Positions 16,070-24,465 of a stretch of 49,008 nucleotides of DNA are shown here, in pieces. Position numbers and translations under genes: made by a program. Origin of the DNA: an uncultured Actinomyces sp. Its GTDB lineage: Bacteria > Actinomycetota > Actinomycetes > Actinomycetales > Actinomycetaceae. Where the stretch lies: NCBI GenBank assembly GCA_938040725.1, contig CALHZX010000009.1, forward strand, positions 1-49,008. Direction: 5' to 3'. Below the pieces are notes generated by a model that ran no database searches, had not been told where the DNA came from, and saw only the letters and a program-made list of their open reading frames with translations. Numbering within the stretch: the stretch's first letter is position 1; each line of letters begins with the position of its first letter.

Positions 16070-16157
16070 GTCTCCCTCCTCGTGGTCGTGTCGGATGCTT
16101 CTCTCGGGATAATAGGGCATAGTGACTAAGAAAGCACCAACAACGCGAGGGAACCAC

Positions 16158-16838
16158 ATGTCTTTGTCTATTTCTGTTGTTCTTTTTGACGTTGACGGAA
16201 CTATCGTCGATTCAGCTCTGGCCGTCATGAGTGCATTCCGCGGTGCACTGTCAGACTACGGTCTGCCGATTCCTGATGACCAGCGCCTGCGCACCTACGT
16301 TGGCCCTCCGCTGTGGTATTCCTTCGGCGATCTTGGGTATTCGGGGGAACTTCTGGCTGGCCTCGTGACCCGCTACCGTGCCCGATACCGTGCACACTAT
16401 CTCGATCCGGCCCCCTTCCCTGGGGTTATCGATCTGCTTCACGACCTCCATGGCGCCGGTGTCCCCCTGGCAACTGCGACATCGAAGCAGGCGCCGATGG
16501 CTCTCGCGCAGATGGAACACCTGGGACTGACCAGTGTCTTCGACGTGGTCGCGGGAGCCACTCCCGATCCCTCTTCGAATAAGGCGACCGTCATTCGTGA
16601 GGCCTTGACGCGTCTGGAGGCCCTGGGAGCTGATATCTCCCACCCCGTCATCGTGGGAGACTCCATCTGGGATGTCCGTGGTGCCCAGGAGGCTGGCATT
16701 CCGGTGGTTGGAGTCGGCTGGGGATATGCGACAGAGGATGGCCTCGACGATGCGGACGCCGTGTGCGAGACGGTCGAAGACCTGCGCGCATTCATCCTCG
16801 ATGGGGTAGCGAGGGCAGCGTCCCAAAGCGGACGCTAA
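16158..16838 (+). CDS. HAD-superfamily phosphatase (phosphoglycolate-phosphatase-like)
   Basis: A 226-residue hydrolase with the four HAD motifs: FDVDGTIVDS (nucleophile Asp plus second Asp), TATSKQ (motif II Thr/Ser), the lysine in PDPSSNKATV, and VGDSIWDVRGA (motif IV). The cap is the alpha-helical C1 type, placing it with Gph/PpaX-like enzymes; the natural substrate cannot be read from sequence. The ATG at 16158 has GCGAGGGAAC upstream. An in-frame GTG at 16122, 8 nt after a GATAAT box, is a possible leaderless alternative that would add 12 residues. The stop codon overlaps the dnaE2 stop on the other strand. Confidence 0.9.
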   Translation: MSLSISVVLFDVDGTIVDSALAVMSAFRGALSDYGLPIPDDQRLRTYVGPPLWYSFGDLGYSGELLAGLVTRYRARYRAHYLDPAPFPGVIDLLHDLHGAGVPLATATSKQAPMALAQMEHLGLTSVFDVVAGATPDPSSNKATVIREALTRLEALGADISHPVIVGDSIWDVRGAQEAGIPVVGVGWGYATEDGLDDADAVCETVEDLRAFILDGVARAASQSGR

Positions 16839-19800
16839 CGAAAGTCCCGGGACTTCACGTCGACGGGAAGCCCGACAGGCGTGATCCTGAAGGCTTGCAC
16901 GCTGATCGCGCCGTCTCCCCACTCGAGCGTCCCACGTACGAGCAGCGCACTCGACTCGAGGCACACGCGCCGGAACTTTTTCCACGCACCCACCGACACG
17001 GAGACGTTGACGAGGCCGGCCTCGTCTTCGAGGGAGAGGAACGTGACCCCTGCACCCGTGTGAGGGCGTTGTCGGTGGGTAACTACTCCTGCGACATCGA
17101 CGATGCGTCCGGCCAAGTGATGTCCGAGATCACCCGTCCGCAGGACTCCTTCAGGCAAAGCGGAACGCACGTACGCGAAAGGATGCGTCCCCACAGTGAG
17201 CCCCGTCGAGGCGACATCCAAGCGCATGTGCCCCTCTTCTGAGAGCGGAGGGAGGTTGGGGACGACGGAACCCACCTCCGTACCGGGAAGATACGGCTGC
17301 CACTGGCCGGACCGTGTGGTGGGTTGGGCGAGTGCTCCGGCTGCCCACGTCCCCTCTCGTCTGCCCACTCCCAGGCACTCGAGCGCTCCCGTCATCGCAA
17401 GTTTTTCCATGTCGGAGGCACTCATATGGGCGCGCTGCGCCACGTCCGCCTGATTCGCGAAAGGACCCTCGCGCCTTGCTTCGACGATGCGCGCAGCAGC
17501 CGCACCCAGGCCTCGCACCTGATTCAGCCCGATGCGTACCGCGAGGGAGCTATCAACGTCGAGGGGAACGAGGCCTCGAGCGGGAAGGCGCTCCGATCGT
17601 CCCGCATGGTAATCCTCCCCTGCTTGCTTCCCCACGCGCTGCACGCTGGCGTCAACGAGCGAATCATTCACCGATGGGCCAACGACGCGTACACCGTGCC
17701 TGCGGGCGTCCTGCACGAGGGTCGCAGGGGAATAGAAACCCATCGGCTGCGATGCCAGAATCGCGGCGTAGAAGTGCTCTGGTGCGTGCACCTTCAGCCA
17801 GGATGAGGCGTACACGATGTGCGCGAACGAAAAGGAGTGAGACTCCGGGAACCCAAAGTCCGCGAAACCGTTGAGCTGTTCGAAGATGCGCTCGCGCGTG
17901 GAGGCGTCAATCCCCCGTTCCTCCATGCCGGCCATCAGGTCTCCTTTGAGGGCTTCCATGCGCTCCGGGCTGCGTTTGGCTCCCATCGCACGACGTAGCT
18001 GATCAGCTCGGGCGCCCGAAAAACCTGCTGCATCCGTCGCGATGCGCATGAGCTGCTCCTGAAAGAGGGGCACGCCGAGCGTCTGACGCAGAGCAGGTTC
18101 GAGGAGTGGGTGCAGGTAGGTGACCTCCTCGCGTCCCGCTCGACGCCGCAGGTAGGGGTTGACCGAACGCCCCTGGATCGGACCGGGTCGTATGAGGGCA
18201 ACCTCCACGACAATGTCGTAGAAGCACCGCGGTTTGAGACGGGGAAGCGTGTTCATCTGCGCGCGCGATTCCACCTGGAAGACGCCAACCGTGTCGGCTG
18301 CGCATAGCAAGTCGTAGACCCGCGGATCCTCCTCCGGAAGAGTGTGCAGTCCCAGGGGCTTATCGCCTAGCCCATGCGCCGCTCGCGGCGCCCAGCCGCG
18401 CAGGAGCTTATTCGCCGCCTCTCCGGTACGTGCGTTGCCAGCCTGGAGCTCGTCGAAGGCGACGCGCAGCGCCGTCAGCATGCCGAGCGAGAGCAGGTCG
18501 AACTTGACGAGGCCCGCATCCGCACAATCCTCTTTGTCCCACTGGAGGACGGTGCGTCCCGGCATCCCTGCCCATCCCACCGGGCAGATGCGCGAGACCG
18601 GCTGATCGGTGAGCACCATGCCTCCCGAGTGGATCCCCATGTGCCGGGGAAGACGCGCGAGCGCCCGAGCCGCATCGCCAACGAGGGGTGGCGGCTCTCC
18701 TTTACCCTGGGACCAGGCCGTAGCCGTGCCGACGGGGTATCCGAGAGCACGGGCGACGTCGCGGATTGCCGAGCGTGGGCGGTACGTAATGACGTTCGCG
18801 ACCTGGGCCGCGCGATCCCTCCCAAAGGTGTCGTAGACGTACTGAATGACCTCTTCGCGACGGCACGCCTCGATGTCGACGTCGATGTCGGGGGGACCTG
18901 AACGCGCATCGGACAAAAACCGCTCGAACAGTAAGTTATGGCGCACGGCGTCTACTGCCGTGATTCCGAGGCAGTAGCACACCGCTGAATTGGCGGCGCT
19001 CCCTCGCCCCTGGCACAGGATGCCGCTGTGTTCACAAAAGTCGACGATCTCCTTGACGATCAGGAAGTAGCCCGCAAAGCCGAGTCGTTCGATAATCCCC
19101 AGTTCATGATCGATCGTTTCCCACGCCCGAGGGTGTTGTGCGCGCGTCCCATAGCGCTCGTGGGCCCCCTTGTAGGCACAGTGTGCGAGCCAGCTATCCG
19201 GTGTATGCCCATCGGGAACCCGGGTGCGGGGCAATCGTGGAGCGACGAGGCGCAGGTCGAAAGCACAGGAGGCTGCGAGGTCGCAGGCGTTATCAAGAGC
19301 ATGTGGGTGGGCGCCGTGCAGCCGAGCCATTTCGGCGGGTGAGCGTAAAAAGGAACGATGGGCACCCAGGTGCGCTTGCGCCTCGTCGAGGGAGGTGCCC
19401 AGTCGGGTAGCAGCAAGGATGTCACCGAGTGCTTGCTTCAAGGGAGTAGACATGCGCGCGCCGGTCGTGGCAACGAGCTGCGTTCCACTTGCGCATGCAA
19501 GCTCCGCAAGCGTGTCTCCAACCTCGCTCTCATCCCCGCGCGCGGCCTGCCATTCAACAAGAATCTGGTCGCGCCCAAACGCGTCCACAAGTCCATCTAG
19601 GACTCGGCGTGCTGACACCGTTCCTCCAGCTCGCAGAGCACGCATGAGCGGACCGCGTCTGCCTCCCGTGAGGACGACGAGGTCGCCACCGGCTTCGCTC
19701 AGATTGACGAGGTCGTGGCGGGGATTGCGTTGCCCGGGTTCGGACAGTGCTCGATCGCTCATCGCTCCCACGAGATGCGCGTAGCCGCTGAGGCTGGCCG

Positions 19801-20119
19801 CCAAAATAGGAAGGCGCATCCCCGGATCTTCAGCTCCCGGAGCGAGTCCCCACCCCGGCGCAGATGAACCCGCAGCGATACCTCTCAGAGCGTCCGGTGC
19901 GAGCGTGAGCTCAGCTCCATACACGATCGGCAGGCCGACGTCGCGAGCTGCCATGGTTGTCTGAACCGTCGAATACATGCCATCAACGTCGAGAATCGCC
20001 AGGGCGTCAAGGCCCAGACGCGCAGCTTCGGCCACCATCTGCGCGGGTTCGTCGGTCCCGTCCAGGAAGGTGAAAGCGCTGTGCGCGTGCAGTTCTGCGT
20101 AGCGTTGCTCCGTGGTCAC
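16835..20119 (-). CDS. dnaE2: Error-prone DNA polymerase III alpha subunit DnaE2
   Basis: C-family polymerase that copies damaged DNA together with ImuA' and ImuB; it is the usual source of damage-induced mutation in actinobacteria. The 1094-residue order is: PHP domain (YAELHAHSAFTFLDGTDEP..., about 1-250), palm with catalytic PDIDVDIEA, fingers/beta-binding region (GRTVLQWDKEDCADAGLVKFDLL), tandem helix-hairpin-helix, and C-terminal OB domain (LAGRIVDVAGVVTHRQRP). A GTG start at 20119 gives the family N-terminus VTTEQRYAELHAHSAF; the open frame to 20530 crosses the promoter. A TATGAT -10 box ends 6 nt upstream and a perfect LexA box abuts it, so the gene is SOS-regulated and probably leaderless. 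Confidence 0.97.
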   Translation of the reverse strand: MTTEQRYAELHAHSAFTFLDGTDEPAQMVAEAARLGLDALAILDVDGMYSTVQTTMAARDVGLPIVYGAELTLAPDALRGIAAGSSAPGWGLAPGAEDPGMRLPILAASLSGYAHLVGAMSDRALSEPGQRNPRHDLVNLSEAGGDLVVLTGGRRGPLMRALRAGGTVSARRVLDGLVDAFGRDQILVEWQAARGDESEVGDTLAELACASGTQLVATTGARMSTPLKQALGDILAATRLGTSLDEAQAHLGAHRSFLRSPAEMARLHGAHPHALDNACDLAASCAFDLRLVAPRLPRTRVPDGHTPDSWLAHCAYKGAHERYGTRAQHPRAWETIDHELGIIERLGFAGYFLIVKEIVDFCEHSGILCQGRGSAANSAVCYCLGITAVDAVRHNLLFERFLSDARSGPPDIDVDIEACRREEVIQYVYDTFGRDRAAQVANVITYRPRSAIRDVARALGYPVGTATAWSQGKGEPPPLVGDAARALARLPRHMGIHSGGMVLTDQPVSRICPVGWAGMPGRTVLQWDKEDCADAGLVKFDLLSLGMLTALRVAFDELQAGNARTGEAANKLLRGWAPRAAHGLGDKPLGLHTLPEEDPRVYDLLCAADTVGVFQVESRAQMNTLPRLKPRCFYDIVVEVALIRPGPIQGRSVNPYLRRRAGREEVTYLHPLLEPALRQTLGVPLFQEQLMRIATDAAGFSGARADQLRRAMGAKRSPERMEALKGDLMAGMEERGIDASTRERIFEQLNGFADFGFPESHSFSFAHIVYASSWLKVHAPEHFYAAILASQPMGFYSPATLVQDARRHGVRVVGPSVNDSLVDASVQRVGKQAGEDYHAGRSERLPARGLVPLDVDSSLAVRIGLNQVRGLGAAAARIVEARREGPFANQADVAQRAHMSASDMEKLAMTGALECLGVGRREGTWAAGALAQPTTRSGQWQPYLPGTEVGSVVPNLPPLSEEGHMRLDVASTGLTVGTHPFAYVRSALPEGVLRTGDLGHHLAGRIVDVAGVVTHRQRPHTGAGVTFLSLEDEAGLVNVSVSVGAWKKFRRVCLESSALLVRGTLEWGDGAISVQAFRITPVGLPVDVKSRDFR

Positions 20120-20125
20120 ACACCC

Positions 20126-20131
20126 ATCATA
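20126..20131 (-). promoter_or_regulatory. -10 box of dnaE2
   Basis: TATGAT on the minus strand, 6 nt before the GTG and touching the LexA box. No ribosome-binding site is present. Confidence 0.6.
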
Positions 20132-20147
20132 TCGAACAAATGTTCGA
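20132..20147. promoter_or_regulatory. LexA (SOS) box upstream of dnaE2
   Basis: TCGAACAAATGTTCGA is a perfect 6-4-6 palindrome matching the actinobacterial/Gram-positive SOS box TCGAAC-N4-GTTCGA. It abuts the dnaE2 -10 box, so LexA binding would block the promoter. The divergent alcohol dehydrogenase gene starts 87 bp away and might also feel it. Confidence 0.95.
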
Positions 20148-20221
20148 TTAAGTGGGAGGCTGCCTGCCCGCACACATACGCGTGTGTATCGAAGAGAGGC
20201 CACGCTCGTGGTCACAAACCG

Positions 20222-20227
20222 TATGCT
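20222..20227 (+). promoter_or_regulatory. -10 box of the alcohol dehydrogenase gene (leaderless)
   Basis: TATGCT, then 6 nt, then the ATG at 20234; no ribosome-binding site. A near-palindrome ACACATACGCGTGTGT at 20172-20187 lies upstream and could be an operator, but this is unsupported. Confidence 0.5.
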
Positions 20228-20233
20228 GGGACC

Positions 20234-21298
20234 ATGGAATCCATGCTTGCAGCGTCGCTTCGCTCCCCTGGCACACTCACTCTTGAGAAACGTCCTATCC
20301 CTGCGCTCGGTCCCCGAGACGCTCTTCTCGCCGTGGAGGCAACGACCCTGTGCGGCACCGACCTGCGCATCGCAACGGGACAAAAGACGAACGGCGTGAC
20401 CCCGGGCGTCGTTCTCGGGCATGAAATCGCTGCGCGCGTATGGCGCATCGGAGACGAACTGACCGCAGGGGTTGACGTTCCCGCTCCGGGCACGCAGGTC
20501 GGCCTCGCACCCGAGATCGCGTGCGGACACTGCGACGCGTGTGTCAGTGGCCGGTCCAACGTGTGTGCGCGCATGCGCCTGTTCGGAACGGGAGTGGATG
20601 GAGGCCTCGCCGACCTCGTCCTTGTTCCCGAAGAAGCGCTGGCGTGCATTACCCCCGTCGCTCGCGAGATCACCCCGCCCCTCCTGGCGCTGGCGGAGCC
20701 GCTCTCATGCTGCCTGCGCGCCACAAGGCGTCTGCCAATCGACCCCGACTCCCGCGTTCTCGTGCTGGGAACCGGTCCGATCGGCCTCATCCACTGCGCG
20801 CTCGCGGCCTCCGCCGACGCGCGCGTCATGGCGTGCGGCCGAGCGGCGCGCCTCGCGCCCGCACGAGCGATGGGAGCCGAGTTGACAACCAGTGCCCAAG
20901 GTGAGGATCTTGTGCGCGAGGTCCTTGCGTGGACTGACGGTGTTGGAGCAGACGTCGTGATCATTGCCGTCGGCGACCCCGGCCTCGTCCCCGTTGCCAT
21001 CCAGTGCGCGCGCATCGGCGGACATATTTCGTTCTTCGCCGGCTTCCCCGCCGGGGCCACGGCACAGGTCGATCCGAACCTCGTGCACTATCGCGAACTG
21101 ACCGTCAGCGGCAGTGCAAACGCGACCCTTGACGACTACGCAAGTGCCGTCGACATGCTCTCAACCGGGAGCATCGACCTCTCACAGCTCGTCACGCACG
21201 AGTTTGCACTGTCCGACGTGAGTCAGGCCCTCGACGCAGTACGTACACGCGCCGGGCTAAAGATCGCCGTACGCCCGAACGGCATGGTCGGTCGTTAA
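20234..21298 (+). CDS. Zinc-dependent medium-chain alcohol dehydrogenase
   Basis: A 354-residue MDR-family NAD(P)-dependent dehydrogenase. Catalytic zinc ligands are in LCGTDLRI and VLGHEIAARV; the structural zinc site is CGHCDACVSGRSNVC; the cofactor Rossmann motif is VLVLGTGPIGLIHCALA. It resembles sorbitol/threonine dehydrogenases more than ethanol dehydrogenases; the substrate cannot be assigned. The ATG at 20234 follows a TATGCT box; the open frame back to 20081 enters dnaE2 and is ignored. It is divergent from dnaE2 and convergent with the SNF2 gene, sharing a 4-bp stop overlap. It has no obvious connection to DNA repair. Confidence 0.92.
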   Translation: MESMLAASLRSPGTLTLEKRPIPALGPRDALLAVEATTLCGTDLRIATGQKTNGVTPGVVLGHEIAARVWRIGDELTAGVDVPAPGTQVGLAPEIACGHCDACVSGRSNVCARMRLFGTGVDGGLADLVLVPEEALACITPVAREITPPLLALAEPLSCCLRATRRLPIDPDSRVLVLGTGPIGLIHCALAASADARVMACGRAARLAPARAMGAELTTSAQGEDLVREVLAWTDGVGADVVIIAVGDPGLVPVAIQCARIGGHISFFAGFPAGATAQVDPNLVHYRELTVSGSANATLDDYASAVDMLSTGSIDLSQLVTHEFALSDVSQALDAVRTRAGLKIAVRPNGMVGR

Positions 21299-24200
21299 TC
21301 AAGAAGGCCGCGCAGATCTGCCTCGCTCAGGCGAGCGCCCGTACCCGTCCCGTTCATCACCGAGGAAATCAACTGACGTTTGCGATCCTGAAGCTCCACG
21401 ACCTTCGCCTCAATCGTATCCGTCGCAACCATCCGATAGACGTTCACCTTCTTCGTCTGGCCGATGCGGTGCGCACGATCAATCGCCTGCTCCTCGGCAG
21501 CTGGGTTCCACCACGGATCCATGACGTACACATAGTCGGCTTCGGTGAGAGTCAAGCCCGAGCCGCCAGCCTTCAGCGAGATGAGGAAGACCTGGGCGCG
21601 CCCCGAGCGGAACTGCTCGATCACCTCAGTGCGACCACGCGTCGATCCATCAAGCTGTACGACGGAGATTCCACGACGCTCCAGCACGTGGCGAATACGT
21701 TCCAGGAATGAGGTGAACTGGCTAAACACGAGCGCCTGATGGCCCAACGGCACGATCTCGTCTAGGCGATCAGCCAGGTATTCAATTTTTGCCGACCCAA
21801 CGTGCGCGTACGAGGACTCAACGAGGGCCGGGTCGAGCGCAAGCTGACGCAGCCTCGTGATCGACGCCAACACGCTCATCCTGTTCGCATCCACGTCTCG
21901 CAGCAGGTCGAGAATCCGCGCGCGCTCGCGGGCCAGGTATTGGTCGTAGATATGACGGTGTTCCTTACCCAGGTCAACGCGCACAATGTCGACGATCTTG
22001 TCAGGCAGGTCCGGAGCGACCTCCTCCTTCGTGCGCCGCAGGACGAAGGGCGCAACATAAGCCGTCAGACGCCCGAGCATCGCAAGATCCGCGCCATTTT
22101 CGATGGGCCTGCGCACCTGCTGCTGGAACGTCTCCCACGGGGGCAGGAGGCCGGGGCACGTCAAGGAAAGCAACGACCACAGGTCTCCCAGCGAGTTTTC
22201 GATGGGGGTACCCGACACCGCCAACTTCCAGGGCGACTCAAGATCGCGAAGCGCTCGATAGGTTGCGGTGCGAGGGTTTTTCACCGCTTGCGCTTCATCA
22301 ATGACAACTCCACCGAGGTGCACCTGGTTCCACTGCTCCGCCTCCAGGCGGGCAAGCGTGTAGGAGGTAACGACGATATCCGCATCGACAACCTCCTCAC
22401 CGATCGTTGTCCCACGGCGCGTGGCCGTTTCCGTCACCGCGCGCACGCGTAGATGCGGCGTGAAGGTGCGCGCCTGGTCTATCCACACGCCGACGACGGA
22501 GGTCGGCGCCACGACGAGAACGGGCGAGGGATCGCCAGCGGGTGCATGCGCTCGCAGCGCTGCCACGGCCGACAGGATCTGAACGGTTTTACCCAGGCCC
22601 ATGTCATCAGCCAGAATTCCACCGATGCCACCGGACAGGCGAGCCGTCAACCACGCGTGCCCGCGCCGCTGATACGGGCGCAGGATCGAACTCAGCGATG
22701 GCACCGGTGGCACACCTCTATCCGCGGAGCCGTCGCGCAGCGGAGCAATCCGTGTCCTCCACGCATCGCTGATGCTCACGTGGTCGGATGCACTCGCGAA
22801 TAGATCGACGACGCCGACCTGCATCGGCGTGAGCCTGACCCCCTCGCCGTCCCACCCCGCCAGGGTGCGCACCTCTTCGAGCAACGTCGCCAAGGATCGA
22901 ATACGTTCGCCGTCGAGGCGTACCCACGTTCCCTCGACCTCGACGTAATCCTGCCCGTTGCCAATCGCTTCGAGCGCTTCGCGAACGCTGATCGTGACGC
23001 GTCCGAGGCGCAGGCGCACGTTGAGGTCAAACCAGTCACGCTCGGCTGGATCAACGCTCACATCGACATCGAAGCCGTCTTCTCGCACGTCGATGGCACG
23101 CACATCCTCCGCAACATCCCACACGAGGCCGTCCGGCCCCTCGATGTCGACAACCTGTTCCAAGAACGCAGGAACATGCCACGGCGACAGGCGCCCGGTT
23201 CGCGGCGGTGGTGTCCACAGATCCGCGTCCAGCGCGTGCCCCCACGACTCCACGCGCCGCACAATCTCAGCCACAGCCTCGTCGCCCACGCAGTGCGCCA
23301 CGGGGGTTCGTGAGCGCGACCCGCCCTGCTCATACTCCGCCCACCAACGCACGACGACAGACTCTCCATCGCGGCGCACCGTTCCCACGAGAGAAACGTC
23401 GGGCCGCGCCTGGGCGTTAAAACTCCCATCGGAGGACGCCATCGAAAAACGCCGCAGAAGCGCCGGCAACCACGTTCCTCGAAACTCAGCGACGTCCGCC
23501 GAGGGAATATGCAGGGCACGGTCGAGAGGAAAACCGTCCAGCGTCGCCAGCCCCTCGATGCGCGCGATTCCGCGCCCTCCATCCAGCAACAGCACACTCG
23601 CGTCGCGGTCGATACGCGGCCTCGTGATCACCTCGTCTCCGTTACGCGCAACAACTCTGACGTCAAGGCCATCATCACCGGCACGCACATCAATGTCCGC
23701 ATCCCACGTCGTATGAGACAGCACCGCCCGGTCGCGCGCCTCAGGTGAGGCATACAGCTCTACCCCGGCCCTCACAAGGCGCGCAAGCCACGCGTAAGCA
23801 TGATTACCCAGCGAGCTAAGCGTCACTTCCGTACGCGAATGCCACGAACGTGATTCTCGAGACAGTCGGTAACCCTCGCGCATCAGCGAGACATGCGTCG
23901 GATCAAGACCATCGGTCACCGACGCCCACTGGGTTGCCGTCAGATCAAGCCACGAGGCGCGCTTCGTCGTCCACCCAGATGAGGAGCTTCGGCGCAACGG
24001 GATGAGAGATGGCTCGACCCCGGGATCATGCGCATCAACGACGAGGGCCAAGGGATCGCCGAGATGGTCGCGATCCCCACCCAGCATCTGCTCAAGAATC
24101 CGGCTCCATTCGGGCACGACGCGACGCTTTTCGCGAGCATCCTCACGTCCGACGATGAGCGTCGCGACCGTATGGGGACAGTCACTGCGCAGCGGGCATG

Positions 24201-24426
24201 CACACGCGAGAGAGGGACGCACAGCGCCCTGTGCGACGCGCACGCGATAGGTCAGCCCAGCTTCCTTCACGCGTGCTTCAGCTCGTTCCCCATCCTCGCT
24301 CCAGGAGAATTCACGCACTGCACCACTGCGCGCTAAACGCAAGCCGTTCGCCCAAGCCGCCGGACCAACGAGGGCCATCATGTCATCGTCCGACAGCGAG
24401 GCCAGCGTGTGCGACAGAGATACCAT
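21295..24426 (-). CDS. SNF2-family helicase with N-terminal SWIM zinc finger
   Basis: A 1043-residue Swi2/Snf2 ATPase. The N-terminus has a SWIM motif, Cys75-x-Cys77...Cys83-x-His85 (CACPLRSDCPH), followed by a long unassigned middle. The ATPase lies in the C-terminal half: DDMGLGKTVQIL (motif I), VIDEAQAVKN (motif II, DEAQ), VSGTPIENSLGDLWSL (motif III), VFSQFTSFLERI, GGSGLTLTEADYVYVMDPWWNPAAEEQAIDRAHRIGQ (motifs V/VI). Such proteins move along duplex DNA or remodel protein-DNA complexes. It starts 39 bp after imuB on the same strand, so SOS co-induction is plausible. The ribosome-binding region directly abuts the ATG, so the start is uncertain by some residues. Confidence 0.92.
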   Translation of the reverse strand: MVSLSHTLASLSDDDMMALVGPAAWANGLRLARSGAVREFSWSEDGERAEARVKEAGLTYRVRVAQGAVRPSLACACPLRSDCPHTVATLIVGREDAREKRRVVPEWSRILEQMLGGDRDHLGDPLALVVDAHDPGVEPSLIPLRRSSSSGWTTKRASWLDLTATQWASVTDGLDPTHVSLMREGYRLSRESRSWHSRTEVTLSSLGNHAYAWLARLVRAGVELYASPEARDRAVLSHTTWDADIDVRAGDDGLDVRVVARNGDEVITRPRIDRDASVLLLDGGRGIARIEGLATLDGFPLDRALHIPSADVAEFRGTWLPALLRRFSMASSDGSFNAQARPDVSLVGTVRRDGESVVVRWWAEYEQGGSRSRTPVAHCVGDEAVAEIVRRVESWGHALDADLWTPPPRTGRLSPWHVPAFLEQVVDIEGPDGLVWDVAEDVRAIDVREDGFDVDVSVDPAERDWFDLNVRLRLGRVTISVREALEAIGNGQDYVEVEGTWVRLDGERIRSLATLLEEVRTLAGWDGEGVRLTPMQVGVVDLFASASDHVSISDAWRTRIAPLRDGSADRGVPPVPSLSSILRPYQRRGHAWLTARLSGGIGGILADDMGLGKTVQILSAVAALRAHAPAGDPSPVLVVAPTSVVGVWIDQARTFTPHLRVRAVTETATRRGTTIGEEVVDADIVVTSYTLARLEAEQWNQVHLGGVVIDEAQAVKNPRTATYRALRDLESPWKLAVSGTPIENSLGDLWSLLSLTCPGLLPPWETFQQQVRRPIENGADLAMLGRLTAYVAPFVLRRTKEEVAPDLPDKIVDIVRVDLGKEHRHIYDQYLARERARILDLLRDVDANRMSVLASITRLRQLALDPALVESSYAHVGSAKIEYLADRLDEIVPLGHQALVFSQFTSFLERIRHVLERRGISVVQLDGSTRGRTEVIEQFRSGRAQVFLISLKAGGSGLTLTEADYVYVMDPWWNPAAEEQAIDRAHRIGQTKKVNVYRMVATDTIEAKVVELQDRKRQLISSVMNGTGTGARLSEADLRGLLD

Positions 24427-24465
24427 CCTTTCAGTCTACGGCACCCACCCATCCCCAGCACCGGC

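Noticed and set aside
20172..20187. Near-palindrome ACACATACGCGTGTGT as a regulator site
   Set aside because: It is imperfect, single, and has no nearby regulator gene; kept only as a remark under the alcohol dehydrogenase promoter.
20119..20530. N-terminal extension of DnaE2 to 20530
   Set aside because: It passes through the LexA box and promoter and into the divergent gene. Homology starts at the GTG at 20119.
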